Of a stretch of DNA of 64,000 nucleotides, positions 46,760 through 55,172 are shown one piece after another. The notes under the pieces are model-generated. The model did not search any database. It saw nothing but the letters and a program-made list of their open reading frames with translations, and had not been told where the DNA came from. The first letter of the stretch is position 1, and every line of letters starts with the position of its first letter. Origin of the DNA: Acidobacteriota bacterium (lineage in GTDB: Bacteria; Acidobacteriota; Terriglobia; Acidiferrales; UBA7541); the NCBI GenBank assembly GCA_021788095.1, contig JAJYLB010000002.1, forward strand, positions 124,001 through 188,000, in the 5' to 3' direction. The position numbers and the translations under genes were made by a program.

Positions 46760-47398
46760 CTACTTTCCTCCCTCGCCAGCAGGCGACTGCCCGCCCGCCT
46801 GGGGCGGGCCATGGCCGACAGGCAAGCCGTCCTTACCGCTTCCGGCCTTGGCCATCAGGCCGGAAACGACGACGGTGCAGAGCAGTTCCTTGTTCTTGTC
46901 TTCTCCGTAGTGGCTAACCTCCGTAGTGTCTACCGAGGCGATTTGGCCGCCTTGCGCCACGGAGGTCAGGAACGCGACGATGGGCGTGATGCGCCCATGG
47001 AGCTCGATCCGCACGGGCACGCGGACGAAGCCTGGCGCCACATTGGCCGTGGGCAAGAAGTCGGTGCGGAGCACCTGGAGCTGCTGGTTGGCGGCGAGCT
47101 GCGCCAGCCAGTTTTGGAGTTGGGCGCCGGCTTGGTTGGGGTCGGAGCCCGCCAGCAATCCCTTGCGCTCCCGATCGAGCCGGGCCTGGAGCGCGGCGAG
47201 GGAGGCGGGGAGGCGGGAAGCGGCGGCGAGTTCCTCTTGCCGGCGCAACTTTCTTTGCGCCAGGGCGAGCCGATCGATTCCTGTATCGACTTGTTGGCCG
47301 GCGTTTGGCGGCGCGATCACGAACTCGATCAGCACGAAGGCGGCGGCCGCAACGAGCGCGGCGAGCAGGAACTTCTTTTCGCGTGGGGTGACTTTCAT
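46760..47398 (-). CDS. gspM: GspM/PilO-like type II secretion protein
   Basis: 212 residues: a basic start (MKVTPREKKF), a membrane helix (LLAALVAAAAFVLIEFVI), a coiled-coil stretch (about 38-80, DRLALAQRKLRRQEELAAA) and a ferredoxin-like periplasmic domain (QVLRTDFLPT...VRIELHGRITPIVAFLTSVAQ). It would pair with GspL in the inner-membrane platform. It starts 4 bp inside the gspL stop and ends 2 bp before gspC. Confidence 0.8.
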   Translation of the reverse strand: MKVTPREKKFLLAALVAAAAFVLIEFVIAPPNAGQQVDTGIDRLALAQRKLRRQEELAAASRLPASLAALQARLDRERKGLLAGSDPNQAGAQLQNWLAQLAANQQLQVLRTDFLPTANVAPGFVRVPVRIELHGRITPIVAFLTSVAQGGQIASVDTTEVSHYGEDKNKELLCTVVVSGLMAKAGSGKDGLPVGHGPPQAGGQSPAGEGGK

Positions 47399-48864
47399 GG
47401 CATTCCCTTGGCGCTCAGATCGATTCGGAACTGTTCGTGACCGGCATTGTCGCGCGTGACGGCGCCGACGAATTTCACGTCCTGGACGTCGGGTAGCGCC
47501 TGCAACGAAGACAGGACCGCGGTGGCGGATTTCGCGGTGCCCGCGATCTCGACGTGACCTGCCTGGTCGTTAAAGAAGGAGAGCCAAGCGTCTGGCGGCA
47601 ACTGCTTGGCGACGTCGGAAAGCAGCACGAGCGGCTGCCGCCCTTGCATCTCGAATTGGGACAGCCAGCGAAGCTGCTGCTCGATCGTTCGCCCGGTTTC
47701 GATCTGGCGCTCGGCGCGAGAGGCCGGGAGCTGGAAGGCGGCGATCGAACGCTGGTACTCGTGTAGCAGCACGCCGCGCTCGACCGGTCCGCGCAAACCC
47801 AGGGCCAGCAGCAGTAGCACGTTCACTCCCACCAAAACGTAAGTGGGCAGGTAGAGCCAAACGCGGGGGCGCTGGCGCAACTCGGCTGGCAGCAGATTCA
47901 ACCGATAGGGCGAAAGCCAGTCCAATCCCTCGACCGCCAGTGCCAGCGCGCCCCAATAATCTTCCATGGCGCCGGCTGCCTGCCCGAAGCCGGCAACCCA
48001 GTCGCGCAGCCGGTGGAGCGGTCCCGCCTTTTCGAGGGCGCTCTCGATTTCCGCCGGGAAAGAGCCGGCGAGCAGCAGCGGCTGAGGCCCCGACCACCGC
48101 AGGCCAGCCACGGCCTCTTCGATAGCGCCGAGGAGTTCGGTGGCGGCAGCATGCCCTTCGGCGGGCAGGAGCAGGCTCCGGGAAAAAACCAGGGCGCGAT
48201 CCGCGAAAGCGGCCAACTCCGTCTCCCGGCCGTTCTGCCGGACCAGGATGAACCGGGCGGGGCGGTTGCGCGGCGCGATGCGGAGAACGAAATCGGCCAG
48301 GGCAAAAGAGGCGAGCGTGAACTGGCCGACGGGAAAGCCCGCCTGGGCAAATTTCCCCGCCTCGCTCTCGAGTCCGGCGCGCGGCAGCAACGCCAGGCTG
48401 GCGGCCATATGCGCTCCTTCGCGCACCGCCGCGGCGTCCGAGCAGAATTCCACGTCTTCATTCGGGCGAAACATGCCTGCTTGCAGGCGCAGCGCTTCGT
48501 CGAGCGTTTTCTCGGCCGCAGCCGGCAGATCAAGGTGGCGAACGATCGCTTGGCGGCGCGGCCAGCCGAAGACGATGAGGGGATCCGCCGCGCCCCACTT
48601 CCCCAGCCGCTTGCGCAGCTCAGCGCGAAGCTCCTCGGGCTGCAAGCCCGCGTAGCCGGCGATCACGTCGGTTCCCGCGATCCAGCGGCACCCGATGCCG
48701 GGATGCACGCAGGCCAAAACGAGGGCGCCGTCGCGCACCTCGGCTCCCACCACCGGCCGCCGCATGCTCCAGGGAATTCGGCGAGCGCGCTGGTAGAGGC
48801 GCAGAGGCCTCGGCTTGACGAAGCGGCAGGCGAGACGGCGAATCGAATAGCGGCTAGCGATCAT
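47395..48864 (-). CDS. gspL: GspL-type protein: PilM-like cytoplasmic domain plus PilN-like tail
   Basis: 489 residues. Residues about 40-330 resemble the actin-like PilM/GspL cytoplasmic domain (VGAEVRDGALVLACV; DLPAAAEKTLDEALRLQAGMF), which binds GspE. LNLLPAELRQRPRVW is the PilN-like motif directly before the membrane helix (LPTYVLVGVNVLLLLAL), and a periplasmic ferredoxin-like domain follows (QLPPDAWLSFFNDQAGHVEIAGTA). It is therefore a natural PilM-PilN fusion. The ATG overlaps the end of gspK by 11 bp. Confidence 0.85.
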   Translation of the reverse strand: MIASRYSIRRLACRFVKPRPLRLYQRARRIPWSMRRPVVGAEVRDGALVLACVHPGIGCRWIAGTDVIAGYAGLQPEELRAELRKRLGKWGAADPLIVFGWPRRQAIVRHLDLPAAAEKTLDEALRLQAGMFRPNEDVEFCSDAAAVREGAHMAASLALLPRAGLESEAGKFAQAGFPVGQFTLASFALADFVLRIAPRNRPARFILVRQNGRETELAAFADRALVFSRSLLLPAEGHAAATELLGAIEEAVAGLRWSGPQPLLLAGSFPAEIESALEKAGPLHRLRDWVAGFGQAAGAMEDYWGALALAVEGLDWLSPYRLNLLPAELRQRPRVWLYLPTYVLVGVNVLLLLALGLRGPVERGVLLHEYQRSIAAFQLPASRAERQIETGRTIEQQLRWLSQFEMQGRQPLVLLSDVAKQLPPDAWLSFFNDQAGHVEIAGTAKSATAVLSSLQALPDVQDVKFVGAVTRDNAGHEQFRIDLSAKGMP

Positions 48865-49924
48865 CGTTGTCGTCCCATCGGAGAATCTGGAAAGGGCGTG
48901 CTGGGGCCGTGAAAAACGCATGTCCGTTCTGATAGGTCTCGACGCCCTGCGGGAACTCGATCACAACCCTCAACCTGGCGGTGACACCGTCGGTGTTCCT
49001 GGCCGTGGCCCGCAAGGAAAGCGGGCCGGAGCAGGGCGCGCAAAGGTACGAAAGGGCCTCTGGTCCCAGCGGAGTGGCGGGAGCGTCGTTCAGTTGTTGG
49101 ATCGAGGTGAAGGGCTTTTCCGCCCGCGTCTTCACAATGTAGCCGGCCAGGTCCGGCGCCATGGAAGGAACCGCGAGGAGCACGGGAATGGGCGCGGTAT
49201 TGATATCGATCTGCGGCGCTCGGGAATGCACCGTAAGGCAATCGAGCAAGCCGAGCCGGTGCTCGATGCGGCCATCGCTGTGGACGACGTACCGGCCGTA
49301 GTAAAGCTCGGGAGTCACACCGCGCACGAGCAGCATCTCCGCGACGGATCGGAAGTCCGCATGCGGCGGGAGGTAGGGAAGCGGCAGATGGAGATAGTAG
49401 GAATCCCGACCCCCGTACATGCTTGCCACTTCGTCGCCCGAGGGAGTGCGCCACTGCTCGGTGGCATCGGCGAGCGATTCCGCCGCCTCGCTGCTCTGGC
49501 CGAGCGCGGTGAAGAGCCGCACCAGCACTTTCTTCGGCGCTTGATTGAGATCGATCTTGCCGGCCTCGTCTTCGAGGGCCACTTGGGTTCGCCACGGCCC
49601 CTCCTGCCACACCAAGCGGTCGCCCGGAACGGGCCGATCGGCCGGGCCGGTGGAGGAAGAAGGCGGAGAGAGGAGCAGGGCAAGGGATTGATTGACGGCG
49701 CCGCGCGCGTAGTAGTAGCCCTGGAGCCGTTCCTGCTGGGCCTCGATCCCCTGGACGGCGGTGCGGACGGCCGTCGAGAGCGCGAAAGCCAGCAGCGCCA
49801 TCAGCACGATGCCCCACAGCACCACCACCAGCACCACGCCCGATTCCGATTGCCGGGCGCCCAGTTCGCCCGAGCGCGGCAGAATTCGGCCCTCAGCGGC
49901 TAAAGCCGGGTGGATAGCGCTCAT
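48854..49924 (-). CDS. gspK: Minor pseudopilin GspK
   Basis: 356 residues. The hydrophobic helix VVLVVVLWGIVLMALLAFALS follows a short leader with SESG; the GspK-type pilin lacks the Glu5-like start seen in the other pseudopilins. The rest has the GspK helical insert (EDEAGKIDLNQAPKKVLVRLF; INTAPIPVLLAVPSMAPDLAGYIVKTR), a DNA-polymerase-like helix-hairpin motif typical of this family. It probably caps the pseudopilus. The start is at the ATG 4 bp before dispersed repeat A copy 4. Confidence 0.88.
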   Translation of the reverse strand: MSAIHPALAAEGRILPRSGELGARQSESGVVLVVVLWGIVLMALLAFALSTAVRTAVQGIEAQQERLQGYYYARGAVNQSLALLLSPPSSSTGPADRPVPGDRLVWQEGPWRTQVALEDEAGKIDLNQAPKKVLVRLFTALGQSSEAAESLADATEQWRTPSGDEVASMYGGRDSYYLHLPLPYLPPHADFRSVAEMLLVRGVTPELYYGRYVVHSDGRIEHRLGLLDCLTVHSRAPQIDINTAPIPVLLAVPSMAPDLAGYIVKTRAEKPFTSIQQLNDAPATPLGPEALSYLCAPCSGPLSLRATARNTDGVTARLRVVIEFPQGVETYQNGHAFFTAPARPFQILRWDDNDDR

Positions 49925-49926
49925 CC

Positions 49927-49966
49927 TTTGGCACGACTGAAGTCGCGCCCTTACGAAAAGCAGGCT
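49927..49966. repeat. Dispersed palindrome family A, copy 4, inside the gsp operon
   Basis: GGCACGACTGAAGTCGCGCC followed by CTTACGAAAAGCAGGC, sharing the right flank of the copy at 7897. It fills most of the 65-bp gap between gspJ and gspK, the widest gap among the pseudopilin genes, and could attenuate or protect the transcript. Confidence 0.8.
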
Positions 49967-49989
49967 GCTTACGGAGATCCTCGAGCCGC

Positions 49990-50703
49990 TCATGGGGTCG
50001 GCACCGTCCGCGCGGGTATCTCGAACGTGAGAGCGCCGGCGTAACCGTTCCGCCAGACTTGTATACGAATGCCCAGCGGCAGCTCGACCGCTTTCTCGTC
50101 CTTCTTCTCTCCCCATTCACCGACCCAATCGGCCGGCTTCCCGCCCTCCGCGGGCCGCAAATAGGAAAGAAGGATGCGCTCGGCAGGATCGCCCAGCGCC
50201 TCCACGGGGCCGAGCGGCGTGAACGAGCCGAGCAAGGCCGCCTGCAACTGGTCGTCATCGAGCGCGGGAATCTGGGTCGCCTCGAGCTGCTGCCGGCCGT
50301 CATCGGTTTCCACCACCTGATAGCGGGCGAGCCAGAGCCCATAGCTGGGATCCGGTACGAGCGATGCACGAGTGAGGAAGCTCACTTCGGAAGCGTTCCC
50401 CCGGAAGCAGAGTTGCGCCACGGGCCCCATCTCACCTTTCACCTGCACGAGGCGGGGAACGGCAGCGGCTACCTGCTGGCCCATCACCTGCACGATCGTC
50501 AAGCTTCGGTCCAGGCCGGCAAGCTGGCGGTCGCCTTCCTGGAGGGCGCTGGCGCCGAGGCGGAGGCCAAGCAGCAGGATCAGCAGGACGAGCGCCGACA
50601 ACGAAATGGCGACGACCATCTCGATGAGCGTGAAGCCCGCTTGCCCGCTACGGGGTTGCCGGCGCAGGTTGGGACCGCGCCCACTGTTTAGTTTCGACGA
50701 CAT
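49990..50703 (-). CDS. gspJ: Minor pseudopilin GspJ
   Basis: 237 residues. Prepilin leader ending QAG, then FTLIEMVVAISLSALVLLILLLGLRLG, the type IV pilin-like N-methylation/cleavage motif (FTLIE). The C-terminal part is a beta-rich globular domain. It overlaps gspI by 56 bp, an unusually long overlap for this operon. Confidence 0.9.
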   Translation of the reverse strand: MSSKLNSGRGPNLRRQPRSGQAGFTLIEMVVAISLSALVLLILLLGLRLGASALQEGDRQLAGLDRSLTIVQVMGQQVAAAVPRLVQVKGEMGPVAQLCFRGNASEVSFLTRASLVPDPSYGLWLARYQVVETDDGRQQLEATQIPALDDDQLQAALLGSFTPLGPVEALGDPAERILLSYLRPAEGGKPADWVGEWGEKKDEKAVELPLGIRIQVWRNGYAGALTFEIPARTVPTP

Positions 50704-51160
50704 AGGAATTCCGATTCCTTCCTTCGCTCCAGGAAATCCGCAAACGCACGTCGTATAAGCCGTAGCCGCCCGGGCCCTTGTCCTGCTCGCCGGCAGCTGG
50801 GGTGATGCTCGCCTGCCAACGGTAGCCGTCGGTCCAGCGGCCCGAAAACTCGCCCGGGACGAGCGGCTGCTCGAGAAGCAATTCCGTCATCTGCTCGCGC
50901 GCATGGAGCAAGAGCTGCTCGTGAGCGTTGATTCGCGCGATGTTCCGCAGCGATCCCGACATCAAGCCGACCACGGCAACGAACGCCGTGCCGAGAATCG
51001 CCGAGGCGATCAGGACCTCGATCAGGGTGAATCCCCTCGCGGAGTGGCTGCGCCGCGTCCGCGGAGCCGCGATCGCCTGTCCGCGCCGTAGGGCCACGCT
51101 GCAGCGTGCCCCTACCGGCTCAACTCGTGCGGGACCGAAAATCGCGCGGGCGCCCGGCAT
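50648..51160 (-). CDS. gspI: Minor pseudopilin GspI
   Basis: 170 residues with a longer than usual leader (about 42 residues, Arg-rich) ending ARG, then FTLIEVLIASAILGTAFVAVVGLM. The GspI-type end ...VVETKQWAR is plausible. An internal start nearer the FTLIE motif is possible. The ATG shares bases with the gspH stop (TAATG). Confidence 0.88.
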   Translation of the reverse strand: MPGARAIFGPARVEPVGARCSVALRRGQAIAAPRTRRSHSARGFTLIEVLIASAILGTAFVAVVGLMSGSLRNIARINAHEQLLLHAREQMTELLLEQPLVPGEFSGRWTDGYRWQASITPAAGEQDKGPGGYGLYDVRLRISWSEGRNRNSYVVETKQWARSQPAPATP

Positions 51161-51651
51161 TAATTCCCCCTATACAACCGGCCCACGCTCAGCCGCGCCG
51201 TCAGCGGATCGAGCTGGAGCCGGAGATGAATCTGGTGGCTTCCTCTGAGGTCGAGTTGGAGCGGCTCCGAGGCGCCATCGGGGAAGAAATGGACGGGAGG
51301 CGGATCGCTCGTCCAATCCCCTTCCCCAACCCGCGCCCGCAGCGCGATGCCCGCGGGAAGCCAGACGGTGTTGACCACTCGCCCCGCCGTATCGGCCAAA
51401 TACAGCGCTCTCCGGCCGCGGCTCGGCGACCCAAAAACGACCACAAACGTTCCGGCGTGGAAGACGGCGCGGTCATGCGCCTCGAGGAAGAAGTTGGCCA
51501 CCGAACGCGCCTCCATGCGCACTTCCGTCTCGGCGTAGGCGCGCGTCAGGTTCGGCACCACGAGCGCCGCTGCGACCGCCATGATCGTCACGACAACCAT
51601 CAGCTCGAGCAGGGTGAATCCTGCTTCCCGCGTCTCGCGACGGTGGTTCAC
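51160..51651 (-). CDS. gspH: Minor pseudopilin GspH
   Basis: About 163 residues: a short leader (NHRRETREAG) then FTLLELMVVVTIMAVAAALVVPNL, the prepilin motif. The globular part is GspH-like (ARSVANFFLEAHDRAVFHAGTFVVVF). Start at GTG 51651 keeps an 11-residue leader; ATGs at 51702 and 51735 would translate part of dispersed repeat D copy 3, which lies directly upstream. Confidence 0.85.
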   Translation of the reverse strand: MNHRRETREAGFTLLELMVVVTIMAVAAALVVPNLTRAYAETEVRMEARSVANFFLEAHDRAVFHAGTFVVVFGSPSRGRRALYLADTAGRVVNTVWLPAGIALRARVGEGDWTSDPPPVHFFPDGASEPLQLDLRGSHQIHLRLQLDPLTARLSVGRLYRGN

Positions 51652-51669
51652 GGGACAAGCCCCGCGGTC

Positions 51670-51740
51670 CGGTCGAGAGGAGGGAAGAAGGGCAAGTTCC
51701 ATCCTTGGGTCGGAATGCTTCGCTGCGCTCAGCATGACAG
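51670..51740. repeat. Dispersed repeat family D, copy 3
   Basis: GGTCGAGAGGAGGGAAGAAG...TTGGGTCGGAATGCTTCGCT then GCGCTCAGCATGACAG, matching the second part of the copies at 19601 and 34436. It lies between gspG and gspH inside the operon and offers possible extra start codons for gspH. Confidence 0.8.
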
Positions 51741-51801
51741 GCCCCGCGAGTTGGGTGTGGCGCGCGGTTGGCGAGAGGACGTCAAGTGCTATCGCCTTCC
51801 C

Positions 51802-52227
51802 CTACTTCCAACTATCGATTTCGGCGTTGAGGCCGGTGCCGCCTTCGTGCCCGGTCGAGCCGTAGGAAATGATTTCGTAGTCTCCGTGGGTGCTCGGGGA
51901 GCGATACACGTAGGGGTGGCCCCAGGGATCCACCGGAACCTCCTTGGGAAGATAGGGACCATCCCAGTTCTCCACACCCGGCGGGGCGACGCGCAGGGCC
52001 TCGAGTCCCTGGTCCGTGGTGGGGAAGGAGCCCACGTCCAAGCGATAGGCGTCGAGGGCGGTTTCGAAGGCGGAGATTTGCGCCTTGGCGGCGTCGATCT
52101 TGGATTTCTCCAAATTGTTGAAAAGGCGCGGAACCACCAAGGCGGCGAGGATGGCCAGTATGGTCATCACCACCAGCAATTCGATCAGCGTGAAACCGCG
52201 ATCCTTTCGTTCCTGCTTCCGGCTCAT
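51802..52227 (-). CDS. gspG: Major pseudopilin GspG
   Basis: 141 residues: leader MSRKQERKDRG then FTLIELLVVMTILAILAALVVPRL, the standard pseudopilin helix. The C-terminal half has GVENWDGPYLPKEVPVDPWGHPYVYRSP, the calcium-binding loop region diagnostic for GspG. It builds the pseudopilus shaft. It starts 9 bp inside the previous gene's stop region. Confidence 0.97.
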   Translation of the reverse strand: MSRKQERKDRGFTLIELLVVMTILAILAALVVPRLFNNLEKSKIDAAKAQISAFETALDAYRLDVGSFPTTDQGLEALRVAPPGVENWDGPYLPKEVPVDPWGHPYVYRSPSTHGDYEIISYGSTGHEGGTGLNAEIDSWK

Positions 52228-52235
52228 CGCACACC

Positions 52236-53453
52236 TCACGTGGGAATCTGATTGATGCTAAAAACGGCCAAGAGAATGGAAATCACGATCGAGCCGACCA
52301 CGATGCCGATCGCCAGGATCATCAGCGGCTCGAACAGGGCCACCAGGCTCTTGATGGCCGCCCGCGCTTCCCGTTCGTACACCTGGGCGACGTGCATCAA
52401 CATGCCATCGAGCCGGCCGGCTTCCTCGCCCACGCTGATCAAGTGGATGGCCAGCGGGGGGAAAGCCCCTGTCTCCCGCAGCGGCCCGGAAAGCCCGCGG
52501 CCCTGGCGCACGCCCTGCGCCGCGCGGCCGACCGCCCCGGCCAGCTTCTCGTTGCTCACCACCTGCGCGGAGATCTCGAGAGACCGGAGCAGCGGCACCC
52601 CGCCGTGCAACAGGCTGCCCAGGCTGCGGGCGAAGCGCGCTACCAGCACCCGCTCGACCACCTTCCCCGCGCGCGGGACCGCGAGAATGAAGTGGTCCCA
52701 CCAGCGCCGGCCTCGGCCCGAGCTGAGGTAGCGCGCGAGACCTGCCGCCAGGAGCGGCACAGCCACCAGCCAAAACCACCAGAACTCGCGGAGGACGTTG
52801 CTCGTCGAGAGGAGGATTTCGGTGGGAAGCGGCAGCGCCGCGCCGCTTTCCTGGAAAACCACCGCGAATTTCGGGACGACGAACTGCATGAGAAACAGAA
52901 CCGCGGCCGCCCCGACGACCATCAGCAGGACGGGATAGACCATAGCCGAAGCCAGTTGTCCGCGAAGCTCGTTGGCCGCGCCCTGGTATTCGGCGAGCTG
53001 GAGGAAGATATTCGGCAAATCGCCGCTCGCCTCCCCCGCTCGCACCATGCTGACGTAGAAAGGAGGGAAGACGCGCGGATGCTGCTCGAGAGCGGCGTCG
53101 AGACTCTTCCCTTCGCGGACGCTGCGCAGCACCTGCGCCAGCGTGGCGCGAAGCGCGGGGGAATCGATCAATTCCCCGGTGAGCGCGAGCGACCGGTCCA
53201 TGGGTAGGCCGGCGCCGAGCAAGGTGGCCAGCGTGCGGGCAAAAAGCTCCCGTTGCGGGCCCAAACTCCGGAGCCCGAACGTGCGCCCGGCCGCGCCGTT
53301 TTTCAGCGCGGCTTCGCTGGCGGCCCCGACCGAGAGGGGAAGAAGGCGGCGCTGCTGCAGCAGGCCGACAGCGGCTTCCTGGCTGCGCGCGTCAATCGAG
53401 CCCTTCGCCAACTTCCCGTCGGCGGTCACCGCGCGATAGGCGAACACGGGCAT
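52236..53453 (-). CDS. gspF: Type II secretion inner-membrane platform protein GspF
   Basis: 405 residues beginning MPVFAYRAVTADGKLAKG. Two cytoplasmic helical T2SSF domains (AGLPMDRSLALTGELIDSPALRATLAQV; GGVPLLRSLEISAQVVSNEKLAGAV, each followed by RAGEASG or VGEEAGRLD) are separated by membrane helices, with a final helix near the end (LMILAIGIVVGSIVISILLAVF). The start codon overlaps the gspE stop (TGATG). Confidence 0.96.
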   Translation of the reverse strand: MPVFAYRAVTADGKLAKGSIDARSQEAAVGLLQQRRLLPLSVGAASEAALKNGAAGRTFGLRSLGPQRELFARTLATLLGAGLPMDRSLALTGELIDSPALRATLAQVLRSVREGKSLDAALEQHPRVFPPFYVSMVRAGEASGDLPNIFLQLAEYQGAANELRGQLASAMVYPVLLMVVGAAAVLFLMQFVVPKFAVVFQESGAALPLPTEILLSTSNVLREFWWFWLVAVPLLAAGLARYLSSGRGRRWWDHFILAVPRAGKVVERVLVARFARSLGSLLHGGVPLLRSLEISAQVVSNEKLAGAVGRAAQGVRQGRGLSGPLRETGAFPPLAIHLISVGEEAGRLDGMLMHVAQVYEREARAAIKSLVALFEPLMILAIGIVVGSIVISILLAVFSINQIPT

Positions 53454-55168
53454 CAGTTGGACTCCTGGGTGACTCGCAACACTTCCTCGACCGTGGTGAG
53501 CCCCGCGAGCGCCTTCTCGAAACCATCCTGGCGCAGCGTCTTCATCCCGCGGCGCTTGGCCGCTTCCGCCAGGCGATTCGCTTCGCTCGTTTGGACGATG
53601 AGCCGGCACATCTCCTCGTCCACTTCCATCAGCTCGAAAATGCCCATGCGTTGCCGGAACCCGATTTGGCGGCAGGCGGGGCAGCCCGCGGGCCGGTAGA
53701 GCCGCGCGGAAGTCTCGCCCGGCGGCAGGGGAAAAGGCAACTCGCCCGCCGAAACGGCGTAGGGGCTCCTGCACTCGGGGCAAAGCCGGCGCACCAGCCG
53801 CTGCGCGAGCACCGCGATGATGGAGGAGGAGAGCAGGTAGGCGGGAACGCCCATGTCCACCAGGCGCGTGATGGCGCTCGGCGCGTCGTTGGTGTGCAGC
53901 GTGCTGAAAACCAGGTGGCCGGTGAGCGCGGCCCGAATGGCGATCTCGGCGGTTTCCAGGTCGCGGATTTCGCCGACCATGATCACGTCGGGGTCCTGGC
54001 GAACGATGTGGCGCAGGCCGGCGGCAAACGTCAGGCCGATCTGCGGACTTACCTGGATCTGATTGACGCCGGCGATCTGGTATTCGACGGGATCTTCGAG
54101 CGTGACGATCTTTTTCTCGGTGTCGTTGATCCGCAAGAGGACGCTGTAGAGGGTGGTGCTCTTGCCGCTGCCCGTGGGGCCCGTGACGAGAAAGATGCCA
54201 TGGGGGCGGGCCGTCAAGACCACCGTGCGGGCCAGCATTCCCGCCGAGAAGCCCAACTTCTCGAGGTCCACCGCGGCCGAACCTCCGCGATCGAGGATGC
54301 GCATCACCACGCTCTCGCCGTAGATGGTGGGCAAGGTGGCGACGCGCAAGTCGATGTCGCGCCCGAGCACCTTCATACCGATGCGGCCGTCCTGGGGCAG
54401 GCGGCGCTCGGCAATGTTGAGTTTGGCCATGAGCTTGATGCGCGAGACCACCGCGGGCCCCATCTGCCGCGGCGGAGCTTCGACCGGATAGAGGACGCCG
54501 TCGATCCGAAACCGGACGCGGAGGTCTTTCTCGAGCGGCTCGATGTGGATGTCGCTGGCCCTGCTTTCCACCGCGCGCGAGATCAACAGGGTGACCATGC
54601 GGATGACCGGCGCCTCTTGCGCCAGATCGCGCAGCCGCTCGACGTCTTCCCCTTCCGCGGCTTCCGCGCCGCCCTCCCCTTCGCCAAACGACTCCGCTAG
54701 ACGGCTCAGGTAGCTGCTGCCGGCACCGTGAAACTTCTCGATGGCGTCCTGGATCTCGGTTTCGGAAGCGAGATGAGGCACGGGCTCGAGCCCCGTCGCC
54801 AGACGAATCGAATCGAGCGTCTCGTGCTCGAGGGGATCCGCGATGGCGATATGGAGCTGGCTGCCATCGAGTTCGAACGGGAAGAAGCTGGCCGAAGACA
54901 TGAACCGCGGCGACAGGCCGCGCACCTCGAGCGGAATCGAAGGGAACTGGGCGCCTTGAACGATGGGCAAGCCCAGTTGCCGGCTCAAGGCTTCGAGCAG
55001 GTCGCGCTCGGGCAGCACGCCGAGGTTGACGAGCAGCCGGCCCAGCCGCTCGCCCGTCTCCTTTTGCAGCTCGAGCGCGCGGTCGAGTTCGACAGCAGAC
55101 ACCTTGCCCGATTCGACGAGGATTTCGCCGAGCGGCTTGCGCAGAGTGGTTACGGGGCTGGAGGCCAT
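53453..55168 (-). CDS. gspE: Type II secretion ATPase GspE
   Basis: 571 residues. N1/N2 domains (1-190) start PLGEILVESGKVSAVELDRALELQ. The ATPase core has GPTGSGKST (330-338, Walker A), LRHIVRQDPDVIMVGEIRD (Walker B/Asp box) and GHLVFSTLHTNDA (His box). Cys pairs CPECR and CPACR form the zinc motif that marks GspE. It powers pseudopilus assembly. First true gsp gene; 4 bp separate it from the exported protein upstream. Confidence 0.97.
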   Translation of the reverse strand: MASSPVTTLRKPLGEILVESGKVSAVELDRALELQKETGERLGRLLVNLGVLPERDLLEALSRQLGLPIVQGAQFPSIPLEVRGLSPRFMSSASFFPFELDGSQLHIAIADPLEHETLDSIRLATGLEPVPHLASETEIQDAIEKFHGAGSSYLSRLAESFGEGEGGAEAAEGEDVERLRDLAQEAPVIRMVTLLISRAVESRASDIHIEPLEKDLRVRFRIDGVLYPVEAPPRQMGPAVVSRIKLMAKLNIAERRLPQDGRIGMKVLGRDIDLRVATLPTIYGESVVMRILDRGGSAAVDLEKLGFSAGMLARTVVLTARPHGIFLVTGPTGSGKSTTLYSVLLRINDTEKKIVTLEDPVEYQIAGVNQIQVSPQIGLTFAAGLRHIVRQDPDVIMVGEIRDLETAEIAIRAALTGHLVFSTLHTNDAPSAITRLVDMGVPAYLLSSSIIAVLAQRLVRRLCPECRSPYAVSAGELPFPLPPGETSARLYRPAGCPACRQIGFRQRMGIFELMEVDEEMCRLIVQTSEANRLAEAAKRRGMKTLRQDGFEKALAGLTTVEEVLRVTQESN

Positions 55169-55172
55169 GGCG

